Below are positions 1 to 9,357 of a DNA stretch of 64,000 bases, in pieces. Numbering within the stretch: position 1 is the first letter of the stretch; each line of letters opens with the position of its first letter. Source of the stretch: Dysgonomonas sp. UBA5412 (lineage in GTDB: Bacteria > Bacteroidota > Bacteroidia > Bacteroidales > Dysgonomonadaceae); assembly GCA_002409595.1 (NCBI GenBank), contig DHNQ01000016.1, positions 58,246 through 122,245 of the forward strand, given 5' to 3'. A program made the position numbers and the translations under genes. The notes under the pieces were generated by a model. That model searched no databases, had not been told where the DNA came from, and saw nothing but the letters and a program-made list of their open reading frames with translations.

Positions 1-2868
1 TTCGACGGTGACCAGATGGCTGTTCACTTACCTCTAGGTAATGAAGCTATCCTTGAGGCACAAATGTTGATGTTAGGTTCTCACAATATCCTCAACCCTG
101 CAAATGGTGCGCCGATTACAGTGCCTTCTCAGGACATGGTTTTGGGTCTGTACTACATTACCAAAATACGTAAAGGAGCTAAAGGCGAAGGTCTGATTTT
201 CTACGGACCGGAAGAAGCTGTTATTGCGTACAATGAAGGTAAGGTAGATATACATGCATTAATAAAAGTATATGTTAACGATCTTGATGAGAACGGAAAC
301 ATAGCTAAATTGATGCGTGAAACTACAGTAGGACGCGTTATCGTAAATGAAAAAACGCCGGTAGAAGTAGGATTTATAAACGAAGTGCTTTCTAAAAAAT
401 CGCTTCGTGACATCATCGGTAATGTTATCAAAGTAGCAGGAGTTGCCAAAACAGCTCAGTTCCTTGACGACATTAAAGATCTTGGTTATACTATGGCATT
501 CCGTGGAGGTCTGTCATTTAACCTTGAAGATGTAATTATCCCAGAGGAAAAAGATACTCTTGTAAAACAAGGATATGATGAAGTAGAACAAATTATAGGA
601 AACTATAATATGGGATTCATCACATACAATGAACGTTACAATCAGATAATTGATACTTGGACACATATTAACTCTAAGTTATCAAACATTTTGATGAAGC
701 AACTTTCGGAAGACGATCAAGGATTTAACTCTGTATATATGATGTTAGATTCAGGAGCCCGTGGATCGAAAGAACAGATTCGTCAGTTGTCAGGTATGCG
801 TGGTTTGATGGCAAAACCTCAAAAGAGTGGAGCTGAAGGTGCTCAGATTATTGAGAACCCGATCTTATCCAACTTTAAAGAAGGTCTTTCGGTGTTAGAG
901 TACTTTATCTCTACCCACGGTGCCCGTAAGGGTCTTGCCGATACAGCCTTGAAGACTGCCGATGCAGGATATTTAACTCGTCGTCTGGTAGACGTTTCTC
1001 AAGATGTAATTATCAACGAAGAGGACTGCGGTACACTACGCGGACTTGTTTGTACAGAATTGAAAAACAATGAAGAAGTTGTTGCATCTCTTTACGAACG
1101 TATATTAGGACGTGTCTCTGTACATGATATTCAACATCCGTTGACTGGCGAAATAATCATCAGATCGGGTGAAGAAATCACAGAAGACAAGGCAACAATC
1201 ATTCAGAATTCGCCTATCGAAAGCGTTGAGATCCGCTCGGTACTTACTTGTGAATCTAAAAAAGGAGTTTGTGGTAAATGTTACGGACGTAACCTTGCTT
1301 CAGGCCGTATGGTTCAGCGCGGTGAGGCTGTCGGTGTAATTGCAGCGCAATCTATCGGTGAGCCGGGTACACAGCTTACACTTCGTACATTCCACGTTGG
1401 GGGTATTGCATCCAATATCGCTGCCGAAAGTAGATTTATAGCAAAATATGATGGAGTACTGGAAATTGACGACTTACGCGTTGTAGATATCGTAGACGAA
1501 AGTGGTAAGAAAACTCAAATCGTTGTTAGCCGTTTGGTTGAACTTCGTTTGGTTGACCCTAACACTAAGATCGTACTCTTAACTCATAATATTCCTTACG
1601 GTTCGAAACTATACTTCAAAGATGGTGCTAAGGTGAAGAAAGATGACCTGATCTGCGAATGGGATCCATTTAATGCAGTTATCGTATCTGAAGCTACTGG
1701 ACGTATCAAGTTTGAAAACGTTATCGAAAACGTAACATATAAAGTTGAGTCTGATGAGCAAACAGGTTTGAAAGAAAAGATCATTATCGAATCTCGTGAT
1801 AAAACCAAAGCTCCGGAAGCTCATGTATTGGATGAACAAGGAAAAACAATCAAAACTTATACACTGCCATTAGGCGCTCACCTTGTTAAGGATGATAATG
1901 ATACCATCAAGGCTGGAGATGTATTGGTTAAGATACCTCGTGCAGTAGGTAAAGCGGGTGATATCACAGGGGGTCTTCCTCGTGTTACCGAATTATTTGA
2001 AGCACGTAATCCTTCTAATCCTGCTGTTGTATCTGAAATCGACGGAGAAATCTCATTCGGTAAGATCAAGCGTGGTAACAGAGAAGTTATTGTTACTTCT
2101 AAACTTGGAGAAGTTAAGAAATATCTGGTTCCTCTATCAAAACAAATTCTTGTACAAGAAAATGACTTTGTAAGAGCAGGTATGCCACTTTCTGACGGAG
2201 CTACTACTCCGTCTGATATTCTTGCCATTATGGGACCAACTGCTGTTCAGGAATACATTGTAAACGAAGTACAAGATGTATATCGTCTACAAGGGGTGAA
2301 GATCAACGATAAGCACTTCGAAGTTATTGTACGTCAGATGATGCGCAAGGTAGAAGTGATCGATCCGGGAGATACTCGCTTCTTGGAACAACAGGTGATC
2401 GACAAATATGATGTGATGGAAGAAAATGATAGAATCTGGGGCAAGAAAGTTATTATCGATGCCGGAGATTCAACAGTTTTCGAACCTGGACAGATTGTTA
2501 CACCTCGTAAACTAAGGGATGAAAACTCTATGCTTAAACGTAGGGATCTTCGTCCGGTAGAGGTGCGTGACGCGATTCCTGCTACTGCAAACCAAATACT
2601 TCAGGGTATTACTCGTGCAGCCCTACAAACTCAAAGCTTTATGTCGGCAGCTTCGTTCCAGGAAACAACAAAAGTTCTGAACGATGCAGCTATCAACGCT
2701 AAAGTAGACAGACTAGAAGGATTGAAAGAAAACGTAATTTGCGGACACTTACTTCCTGCTGGTACAGGTCAGCGTGAGTTTGAGAAAATTGTAGTGGGTA
2801 CAAAAGAAGATTTTGACAGAATTGCTGCAACAAGAAAGACTGTCGTAGATTTTGATGCCGTAGAATAA
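1..2868 (+). CDS. rpoC: RNA polymerase beta' subunit, 3' part (5' end outside window)
   Basis: Catalytic beta' subunit of RNA polymerase. The frame is open from base 1, and the first codons read FDGDQMAVH, the end of the invariant NADFDGDQ motif that holds the catalytic magnesium; the gene therefore begins upstream and the Met at base 16 is internal. About 955 C-terminal residues are present. They include the bridge helix and trigger loop (FISTHGARKGLADTALK), the second zinc site (Cys 343, 417, 424 and 427, fragment numbering) and the rudder/clamp C-terminus. A large SI3-like insert lies inside the trigger-loop region, between HVGGIAS and GDITGGLPRV. rpoB and the rplKAJL genes would be expected just upstream. 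Followed by a strong intrinsic terminator. Confidence 0.98.
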   Translation, partial: FDGDQMAVHLPLGNEAILEAQMLMLGSHNILNPANGAPITVPSQDMVLGLYYITKIRKGAKGEGLIFYGPEEAVIAYNEGKVDIHALIKVYVNDLDENGNIAKLMRETTVGRVIVNEKTPVEVGFINEVLSKKSLRDIIGNVIKVAGVAKTAQFLDDIKDLGYTMAFRGGLSFNLEDVIIPEEKDTLVKQGYDEVEQIIGNYNMGFITYNERYNQIIDTWTHINSKLSNILMKQLSEDDQGFNSVYMMLDSGARGSKEQIRQLSGMRGLMAKPQKSGAEGAQIIENPILSNFKEGLSVLEYFISTHGARKGLADTALKTADAGYLTRRLVDVSQDVIINEEDCGTLRGLVCTELKNNEEVVASLYERILGRVSVHDIQHPLTGEIIIRSGEEITEDKATIIQNSPIESVEIRSVLTCESKKGVCGKCYGRNLASGRMVQRGEAVGVIAAQSIGEPGTQLTLRTFHVGGIASNIAAESRFIAKYDGVLEIDDLRVVDIVDESGKKTQIVVSRLVELRLVDPNTKIVLLTHNIPYGSKLYFKDGAKVKKDDLICEWDPFNAVIVSEATGRIKFENVIENVTYKVESDEQTGLKEKIIIESRDKTKAPEAHVLDEQGKTIKTYTLPLGAHLVKDDNDTIKAGDVLVKIPRAVGKAGDITGGLPRVTELFEARNPSNPAVVSEIDGEISFGKIKRGNREVIVTSKLGEVKKYLVPLSKQILVQENDFVRAGMPLSDGATTPSDILAIMGPTAVQEYIVNEVQDVYRLQGVKINDKHFEVIVRQMMRKVEVIDPGDTRFLEQQVIDKYDVMEENDRIWGKKVIIDAGDSTVFEPGQIVTPRKLRDENSMLKRRDLRPVEVRDAIPATANQILQGITRAALQTQSFMSAASFQETTKVLNDAAINAKVDRLEGLKENVICGHLLPAGTGQREFEKIVVGTKEDFDRIAATRKTVVDFDAVE

Positions 2869-2892
2869 TTAATTATTCTTTTATATAGTGTG

Positions 2893-2930
2893 AAAGAGGA
2901 GCAATATAATATTGCTCCTCTTTTATTTTA
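2893..2930 (+). terminator. Intrinsic terminator after rpoC
   Basis: A perfect 13-bp stem (2893-2905 with 2911-2923) with a 5-base loop is followed by TTTTATTTTA. It lies 24 bases past the rpoC stop and before the end of the convergent pdxB gene. The A-rich left arm means it could also stop transcription arriving from pdxB. Confidence 0.9.
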
Positions 2931-2961
2931 AGATTAAATAGTCAAAATCAGATTATTTAAA

Positions 2962-4074
2962 TCAGATTTTGAATCCTAATTGTAATAATATCTTTTGCTC
3001 TTCGTCCGAAGCATTTTTGATATGATATGCAAAATACTCTCTACGTAAAGGATAACTGTTTCGGAGCTCTTTAAACGTATTCGGAGCCGTCTTCAACCGA
3101 GAGAAATCAGCCATCGGGTTGTATGTATTCAGAATAGAGGAATAAACTCTATTATCGGAGACATCCAAAGGATTAAGGTCTATAATCGGATTATCAGGAC
3201 TAGGTTCTTTAATCTTCGAGATAGGTGTTTTATCCAACTTATAAAAATCGGCAATAGCATCTAACGACATACGAGTCGCATTAGCTTTTCCGTCAGCAGA
3301 ATATCCGGCAATATGAGGTGTAGCAATATCAACCATATTCATATATTCGAGATCAATAGTAGGCTCATTTTCCCAACAGTCTATAATAGCTCCGGAAATA
3401 GAGGAGTTTTGCATAGCTTCTTTTATAGCCTGAGTATTTATTATGCCACCACGTGCCGAATTTATGATGATAGGCCTTCGCTTCAAAGATGAAAAAAAAG
3501 ATTGATCTGCTAAATAGTATGTCTTATATTGACCGTCTTTTATTAATGGTGTATGAAATGTTATAATATCTGCCTGCTCCATTATTGTTTGCAGAGAAAC
3601 AAAATTATTGGTTTCTTCTAATGCTTCTCGCGGAGGATCATTCAACAGAACTTTCATTCCCAAAACTTCGCAAGCACGAGCGACCTTTTTCCCAACGTTG
3701 CCAACACCTACAATCCCGATAGTTTTGTCTTTAATATCGAAACCTTTCTTCTCGGCAATCGTAATCAAAGAGGATATAACATATTGTTGTACCGAACCGG
3801 AATTACAACCGGGTGCATTATGCCATACAATGCTATGGCGGTCGCAATATGCAGTATCAATATGGTCGTAGCCAATTGTAGCCGAACAAATTAACTTTAC
3901 AGCAGTGTCTTTCAACAATGTTTCATCAAAACGGGTAACTGTCCGCACTATAAGAACTTCGGCATCTTTGATCGTCTCATGCGAGAAGGCTGCTCCATCG
4001 AGGTATGTTACATCTCCAAAAGATTCAACTATTCCTTTTAGGTATGGGATATTTTTATCTGCTACTATTTTCAT
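2962..4074 (-). CDS. pdxB: Erythronate-4-phosphate dehydrogenase
   Basis: NAD-dependent oxidation of 4-phosphoerythronate, the second step of the DXP-dependent pyridoxal phosphate pathway; cytoplasmic. The 370-residue protein has the D-2-hydroxyacid dehydrogenase layout: a split substrate domain, a Rossmann domain with GVGNVGKKVA (GxGxxG), and catalytic Arg (NSARGG), Glu (CWENEP) and His (TPHIAGYS). The N-terminus (KIVADKNIPYLKG) and the C-terminal dimerisation region after about residue 290 fit PdxB rather than SerA. Its start overlaps the 3' end of the upstream ABC ATPase gene by 20 bases, so the two are probably cotranscribed. Confidence 0.93.
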   Translation of the reverse strand: MKIVADKNIPYLKGIVESFGDVTYLDGAAFSHETIKDAEVLIVRTVTRFDETLLKDTAVKLICSATIGYDHIDTAYCDRHSIVWHNAPGCNSGSVQQYVISSLITIAEKKGFDIKDKTIGIVGVGNVGKKVARACEVLGMKVLLNDPPREALEETNNFVSLQTIMEQADIITFHTPLIKDGQYKTYYLADQSFFSSLKRRPIIINSARGGIINTQAIKEAMQNSSISGAIIDCWENEPTIDLEYMNMVDIATPHIAGYSADGKANATRMSLDAIADFYKLDKTPISKIKEPSPDNPIIDLNPLDVSDNRVYSSILNTYNPMADFSRLKTAPNTFKELRNSYPLRREYFAYHIKNASDEEQKILLQLGFKI

Positions 4075-4750
4075 TATTCAGTGTATGAAATATGTCTTCT
4101 ATGGAATTAATTTCTACAATATTTTTATCTAACACAATATTCCCTTTATCTAATAATATCACTCTGGGACAGAGTTCTTTTACTTCTTGCAAAATATGGG
4201 TAGAAAATAATATCACTTTATTTATAGATAATTCTTTCAACAAGTTATTAAGCTTTTCTCTCTGATTGGGATCTAGTCCGGATGTAGCTTCATCTAGAAT
4301 AAGGAAGTCGGGATCATTTATTAAAGCCTGAGCAATACCGACTCGCTGTCTATTACCTTTAGACAGAGTTCTGATCATTTTCTTGTATTCATTTTTCAGT
4401 CCGGTAAGTTCAATTACGTCTCCAACTCTATCTTTCGGTTGGTTATATATCCCTCTTATATATTCAAGATATTCCCGTACATACATATCCTCATACAAGG
4501 GATTATCTTCAGACAGATAGCCTATCATTTTCTTTACCATCAATGGTTCTGAAGATAGGGCATGACCTTGAATATGAACACTCCCTTTATCAGGAGAAAT
4601 AATGCCTGATAGTGTCTTCATCAGAGTCGATTTACCTGCACCATTCACACCTAACAGCCCTATAATCTCTCCTTTATTTAGGGAGAAACTAACATTAGAC
4701 AAAGCATTAAGATTTCCGTATCTTTTTGAGATATTATCTACTGTAATCAA
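4055..4750 (-). CDS. ABC transporter ATP-binding protein (ABC-2/GldA type), probable TTG start
   Basis: Cytoplasmic ATPase subunit of an ABC-2-type transporter. It has Walker A GVNGAGKST, a signature-like LSKGNRQRVGIAQAL, Walker B DFLILDEATSGLD and H-loop FSTH; the LDEATSGLDPNQ pattern is typical of GldA/CcmA-like ATPases. No permease gene is adjacent, so the partner and substrate are unknown. The reading frame can be extended to a GTG at 4810, but that extension would translate the ferritin terminator hairpin. I prefer the TTG at 4750, which gives M-ITVDNISKRYG, the usual beginning of this family (231 residues). There is no in-frame ATG before the Walker A motif. Confidence 0.82.
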   Translation of the reverse strand: MITVDNISKRYGNLNALSNVSFSLNKGEIIGLLGVNGAGKSTLMKTLSGIISPDKGSVHIQGHALSSEPLMVKKMIGYLSEDNPLYEDMYVREYLEYIRGIYNQPKDRVGDVIELTGLKNEYKKMIRTLSKGNRQRVGIAQALINDPDFLILDEATSGLDPNQREKLNNLLKELSINKVILFSTHILQEVKELCPRVILLDKGNIVLDKNIVEINSIEDIFHTLNNENSSR

Positions 4751-4766
4751 TTGAATATTCTTTTGT

Positions 4767-4807
4767 GTATAAAAATAAGAAATCTCCCTGAGATATTCAG
4801 GGAGATT
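4767..4807 (-). terminator. Intrinsic terminator after ferritin
   Basis: An 11-bp perfect stem (4781-4791 with 4797-4807) with loop GATAT is followed on the minus strand by CTTATTTTTATAC. It sits 32 bases past the ferritin stop and directly before the ABC ATPase start, so expression of the latter needs read-through or a promoter I cannot see. Confidence 0.82.
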
Positions 4808-4838
4808 CACTTCTATCTATTCAGATATATTTTTTCAC

Positions 4839-5342
4839 TTATACAACCGGAGTATATACACGCGATTGCAACTCCTTGTCAAGAGTATAGATACCAAAGC
4901 CATTGTCTTTGATCATTCTCAAAGCATCAATATAACCTTGTGCAGTAGCTTCTTCTTCTACTTGCTCATCTACAAACCATTTCAACATGCTTTCTGTTGC
5001 ATAGTCTTTCTCGTCTTTAGCCAATGTTACAAGATCATTGATATATCCTGTCACAACTTGCTCGTGCTTCAAAGTATCTTCGAAAGCATTTAGTGGAGAT
5101 GTCCAAGAATTAGGTACATCTTTGATAGGTTTTAATTCTACCTTACCTCCTCTTTCAATCACATAATTGAAAAACTTTATAGCATGATCCTGTTCTTCTT
5201 TGAACTGGATCTGAAACCAATTAGCAAATCCCGGTTTGCCATCTGCGGCAAAATGAGAAGCCATTGATAAATAAAGATATGCAGACCAAAACTCTGCATT
5301 AATCTGTGCGTTTAACGCAGCTTCTAATTTTTTACTTAACAT
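4839..5342 (-). CDS. ftnA: Bacterial non-haem ferritin
   Basis: Iron storage protein that forms a 24-subunit shell and oxidises Fe(II). The 167-residue sequence keeps the Escherichia coli FtnA spacing: ferroxidase residues Glu17, Glu50, His53, Glu94 and Gln127 are all present, as are Glu49, Glu126, Glu129/130-type residues near the third iron site. No haem-binding Met characteristic of bacterioferritin is apparent. It is followed by its own terminator, so it is probably a single-gene unit. The 249-base divergent spacer to the ABC exporter is very AT-rich; I found no clear -7 match for ferritin. Confidence 0.95.
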   Translation of the reverse strand: MLSKKLEAALNAQINAEFWSAYLYLSMASHFAADGKPGFANWFQIQFKEEQDHAIKFFNYVIERGGKVELKPIKDVPNSWTSPLNAFEDTLKHEQVVTGYINDLVTLAKDEKDYATESMLKWFVDEQVEEEATAQGYIDALRMIKDNGFGIYTLDKELQSRVYTPVV

Positions 5343-5544
5343 AATGATGATATTTATTGATGATAATCATAATCTGAACAATAAAAAACATAAAAATGTT
5401 TTTATAGATTATGTAATGCAATATTACAAATAAGTTGGCGGTTTTTCAAAAAATATAGATATTTGTTAATACAACATTGATAATAATTATGATTGAAAAT
5501 TCAAGAATAGTTATTATTCAAAAGCAAACTCTTACACAAATCCA

Positions 5545-5552
5545 TATATTTG
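5545..5552 (+). promoter_or_regulatory. Predicted -7 element for the ABC exporter pair
   Basis: TATATTTG matches TAnnTTTG and lies 39 bases before the first ATG of the exporter operon. No clear -33 TTTG is visible. Confidence 0.5.
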
Positions 5553-5591
5553 TAGTCTTAAGAAAAGATCAATCAAGTGCCTATCGAATAA

Positions 5592-7316
5592 ATGAAGAAA
5601 TACTGGCAAATACTAAAAAAATATTCATTAAATCTCTGTCTTAGTCCGCTTCTGATCCTGATCACAGTGATGTGCGAAACAATACAACCGTTTTACATGG
5701 CGGAGGTAATAGACAATGGTGTAGTACCCAAAGATATGTCGATCGTTATAGACATAGGGTTTAAGATGCTATTCGTAGCCATCGTTGGTCTTATAGCCAG
5801 TGTGATCAATGTAGTTGTTTCATCTCGAGCATCCATCGGATTTGGGACAGACCTGCGTTCGGTTCTTTTCAAGAAGATACAACAATTGTCATTCTCCGAA
5901 ATAGATCAGTTCAATTCAGCTTCACTTATCACCCGATTGACAAACGACATTATACGTATTCAACAAGTAATATTGATGGGTATGCGGCTCATGCTCCGAT
6001 CTCCGCTAATGCTGATTATGGCAATATTTTTTGTTATCAAGATTAATACCAGTTTAGCATTAATACTCATAGCAGCAGTCCCCATACTTGGTATTAGCGT
6101 TTTTCTTATATTATATAAAGGATTTCCCCTTTTTATGAAAGTTCAGCAAAAGGTAGATAGCCTCAATAGTGTTGTACGTGAGAATCTGATCAATATACGA
6201 GTAGTAAAATCATTTGTAAGAGAAGATTTCGAATCAAAGAAGTTCACTAAAAGCAGTGAAGAGCTTCGCGACATGGTAGTCAGAGCTTCGAATATAGTTG
6301 TATCTATTTTTCCGGTTATGCAACTGATTATGAATATATCTATTGTAGTCATTCTATGGATTGGAGGAAGTAAAGTTATTTCGGGAGAACTAAAAGTCGG
6401 AGAATTAATATCGTTTGTAAATTATCTGGCACAGATACTCATGGCTCTCATGTTGCTATCAATGGTGATAATGAATATAGCCAGAGCATCTGCTTCTTCG
6501 CAGCGTATATTAGAAGTTTTAGATGCAGATTTATCCATTAAAAATACGGAAGAAGCACTTCACCATAATTATAAAATAGAAAAAGGAGAAGTAATCTTCA
6601 AAGATGTATATTTTCGTTATTTGAATGGAGAGAACGATGTATTGAAAGATATAAACTTTCATATATATCAGGGAGAAACAATTGCCGTTGTAGGTGCAAC
6701 CGGTACATCCAAGACCTCCATGCTACAACTAATACCTCGTCTCTACGACCCTACTAAAGGAAAGGTACTGATAGACGGAATAGATGTGAAAGATTATAAT
6801 CTGAATGAACTTCATGCCAAAATAGGAATGGTATTGCAAAAGAATGAACTGTTTTCCGGCACAATATTAGAAAACCTTCGCTGGGGAAAACCCGATGCTT
6901 CAATCGAAGAGATAGAAGAAGCCACCAAGGTAGCACAAGCACATGAATTCATTATGTCTTTCAGCGATGGTTATAATACAATGCTGGGACGCGGAGGTAT
7001 AAATGTTTCCGGTGGACAGAAACAACGAATATGTATTGCCCGTGCTTTATTGCGAAAACCTAGAATATTGATACTGGACGATAGCACCAGCGCAGTAGAC
7101 TCGGATACTGAACAAAAGATAAGGCATAACCTAAACCGTTTTCTGCAGAACACTACCGTATTTATTATCACTCAGCGAATCAATACAATGCAATCGGCAG
7201 ACAGAGTGATTGTGCTTGAAGACGGAGAAATAGATGCGATTGGGAAGCCTCACGAACTAATAGAGCATTCGAAAGTATATCGGGAAATCTATAATTCTCA
7301 ACAAATAGCATTTTAA
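5592..7316 (+). CDS. ABC exporter half-transporter with degenerate ATP site
   Basis: One half of a type IV ABC exporter in the inner membrane: six transmembrane helices (residues about 1-300) fused to a nucleotide-binding domain. Its own ATP-site residues are degenerate. Walker A reads GATGTSKT, with Ser373 in place of the Gly before the lysine; the catalytic Glu after Walker B is Asp497 (ILDDSTS); the H-loop His is Gln528 (ITQRI). Its signature motif is intact (VSGGQ, 473-476). This is the non-catalytic partner pattern of heterodimeric exporters such as TM287/288. The partner gene starts 3 bases downstream. The substrate cannot be read from the sequence; multidrug or lipid export is a family-based guess. 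Confidence 0.93.
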   Translation: MKKYWQILKKYSLNLCLSPLLILITVMCETIQPFYMAEVIDNGVVPKDMSIVIDIGFKMLFVAIVGLIASVINVVVSSRASIGFGTDLRSVLFKKIQQLSFSEIDQFNSASLITRLTNDIIRIQQVILMGMRLMLRSPLMLIMAIFFVIKINTSLALILIAAVPILGISVFLILYKGFPLFMKVQQKVDSLNSVVRENLINIRVVKSFVREDFESKKFTKSSEELRDMVVRASNIVVSIFPVMQLIMNISIVVILWIGGSKVISGELKVGELISFVNYLAQILMALMLLSMVIMNIARASASSQRILEVLDADLSIKNTEEALHHNYKIEKGEVIFKDVYFRYLNGENDVLKDINFHIYQGETIAVVGATGTSKTSMLQLIPRLYDPTKGKVLIDGIDVKDYNLNELHAKIGMVLQKNELFSGTILENLRWGKPDASIEEIEEATKVAQAHEFIMSFSDGYNTMLGRGGINVSGGQKQRICIARALLRKPRILILDDSTSAVDSDTEQKIRHNLNRFLQNTTVFIITQRINTMQSADRVIVLEDGEIDAIGKPHELIEHSKVYREIYNSQQIAF

Positions 7317-7319
7317 GAT

Positions 7320-9092
7320 ATGGCACACGGAGATCACTACAAACACAGTGGAAAACCTAAAGAAGGAAAGAAGACTTTTCTGCGTCTAATGTCATATCTG
7401 ACATGCGACAAGAAGCTGTTAAGCCTCATCGGCGTGCTTATCATCATAAGCATTATATCCAGTTTGGCAGGCTCTTATATGCTTCGCCCCATTATCAACG
7501 ATTATATTATTCCCGGAGATTATGCTGGCTTGATAAAAATCCTCATCCTCCTTGCCATTATATATCTGAGTGGCGTAGTAGCAACATACATACAATATCG
7601 GTTACTCAATAAGATAGGGCAAAATACTGTGACCAGAATGCGCAAGGCATTATTCGAAAAAATGGAACATCTGCCCATCAAATATTTTGACACGCATCAG
7701 CACGGTGACCTTATGAGTCGCTATACCAATGATATTGACCAGATAAGTACAGCCCTCACCGATAGCCTTTCCGATATGCTTTCAAGTGTACTAATGCTGA
7801 TCGGTATTTTCATCCTGATGGTATATATAAGCCCCATATTAACCATCGCAACCCTTATCACAGTGCCATTGATGTTTTTGAGTGCCAAATTCATAGTAAA
7901 GCGTAGTAAGAAATACTTCAAAGCACAGCAAGAAACGTTGGGCGAAGTGAATGGATACATAGAAGAAATGATAAGCGGACAGAAGGTTATCAGAGTATTC
8001 GGTCACGAGAAGAAAGTAGAAGACGACTTTGAAGGTCTTAATCAAAAGCTAAAGGGCAAATCAGAAAAAGCCCAGTTCTATTCGGGACTAATGATGCCTC
8101 TTATGCAAAATCTGAATACATTAAACTATGTGGTTATAACAATCATAGGAGCATTGCTTGCCATATTCCGTGGCTTCGACGTAGGAGGTCTGGCGGCATT
8201 TTTGCAATACTCACGTCAATTCGGAAGACCGATTAACGAACTAGCCAGTCTTTATAATAGTATACAAGCAGCCATTGCCGGAGCAGAAAGGATTTTTCAG
8301 ATTATAGACGAAAAGCCGGAGCAAGAAGACTCTAAAGATGCAATCGCCCTAAATGAAGTAAAAGGCTATCTGGAAATGAAAGACGTTTACTTCGGATATA
8401 AGAAAGACAAGCTTATATTGAAAGGAGTATCTCTTCAAGCAAATCCCGATACCAAGATTGCTTTGGTCGGAGAAACCGGTGCGGGAAAGACAACCATCCT
8501 GAACATGCTACCCCGTTTTTTCGACATAGAATCAGGAGCAATTACAATAGACGATATTCCTATACAGAACATAAAAAGGAACGACCTTAGGCAATCAATG
8601 GCAATAGTACTTCAAGACACTCACCTCTTTACAGGTACAGTAAGGGAAAATATACGATTCGGACGACTTAATGCAACAGACAATGAAATAATACAAGCTG
8701 CAAAATTGACCGCTGCTCATTCTTTTATAAAACGCTTACCGCAAGGGTATGATACTCTCTTGGAGAATGACGGAGCTAATCTGAGCCAAGGGCAACGACA
8801 ATTGCTCAATATTGCACGGGCAGCCATTGCAGATCCGGCAATATTACTTTTGGACGAAGCCACTAGCAACATAGATACGCGCAGCGAATTGCTGATCCAA
8901 AAAGGGTTAGACCAATTGATGCAAGGCAGAACCAGCCTAATCATTGCTCATCGGTTATCTACAGTACGCAATGCCGACAAAATATTAGTTCTCGATCACG
9001 GACGTATCATAGAACAGGGTAATCACAAAGAACTTTTAGCTCAAAAAGGAAAATATTACTCATTATATCAGGAACAGTTTGAGAACTCTTAA
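7320..9092 (+). CDS. ABC exporter half-transporter with consensus ATP site
   Basis: Second half of the heterodimeric exporter: about six transmembrane helices (residues about 30-320) and an ATPase domain. Walker A is canonical (GETGAGKTT, Lys390), the catalytic Glu513 (LLLDEATS) and H-loop His544 are present, but the signature is LSQGQ (488-492) instead of LSGGQ. That variant faces the degenerate Walker motifs of the first subunit, so the pair should contain one working and one degenerate ATP site. Separated from the upstream gene by 3 bases, implying coupled translation in a two-gene operon. The function of the His-rich N-terminus (MAHGDHYKHSG) is unknown. Confidence 0.94.
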   Translation: MAHGDHYKHSGKPKEGKKTFLRLMSYLTCDKKLLSLIGVLIIISIISSLAGSYMLRPIINDYIIPGDYAGLIKILILLAIIYLSGVVATYIQYRLLNKIGQNTVTRMRKALFEKMEHLPIKYFDTHQHGDLMSRYTNDIDQISTALTDSLSDMLSSVLMLIGIFILMVYISPILTIATLITVPLMFLSAKFIVKRSKKYFKAQQETLGEVNGYIEEMISGQKVIRVFGHEKKVEDDFEGLNQKLKGKSEKAQFYSGLMMPLMQNLNTLNYVVITIIGALLAIFRGFDVGGLAAFLQYSRQFGRPINELASLYNSIQAAIAGAERIFQIIDEKPEQEDSKDAIALNEVKGYLEMKDVYFGYKKDKLILKGVSLQANPDTKIALVGETGAGKTTILNMLPRFFDIESGAITIDDIPIQNIKRNDLRQSMAIVLQDTHLFTGTVRENIRFGRLNATDNEIIQAAKLTAAHSFIKRLPQGYDTLLENDGANLSQGQRQLLNIARAAIADPAILLLDEATSNIDTRSELLIQKGLDQLMQGRTSLIIAHRLSTVRNADKILVLDHGRIIEQGNHKELLAQKGKYYSLYQEQFENS

Positions 9093-9324
9093 AAATATAA
9101 AAAATAAAGATTCGTATCTATTTATTTTTTTCCTTTGGTTTTCGAGATTTAAATGCAATCCGATATATAGATAATTATATCGTAAACATATAGAAACCCG
9201 ATTCTTTACGGCTTGAGGCTACACATATCCAGAATAAATATAAATGGATATACCTTAGCAGGATAGAAACTTTATTAAAATAAATATTTTACAAGATTAT
9301 ATATCCAAATATCAAATAATCTTG

Positions 9325-9332
9325 TACTTTTG
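9325..9332 (+). promoter_or_regulatory. Predicted -7 element for kup
   Basis: TACTTTTG matches TAnnTTTG. Transcription should begin near 9339, which lies after the TTG at 9322 that opens the longest frame; this supports the ATG at 9358 as the real start. Confidence 0.55.
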
Positions 9333-9357
9333 GATGCAATTTTCAATATATGAGCAT

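Noticed and set aside
1878..2228. Long antisense frames over rpoC and similarly over other conserved genes
   Set aside because: They mirror codon use of the real genes, have no promoter or recognisable domain, and lie opposite essential coding sequence.
4751..4810. GTG-initiated N-terminal extension of the ABC ATPase
   Set aside because: The extension is encoded by the ferritin terminator stem and does not resemble the family N-terminus.
9099..9130. AT-rich stem after the ABC exporter as a terminator
   Set aside because: Pairing needs several mismatches; in AT-rich sequence this is expected by chance.
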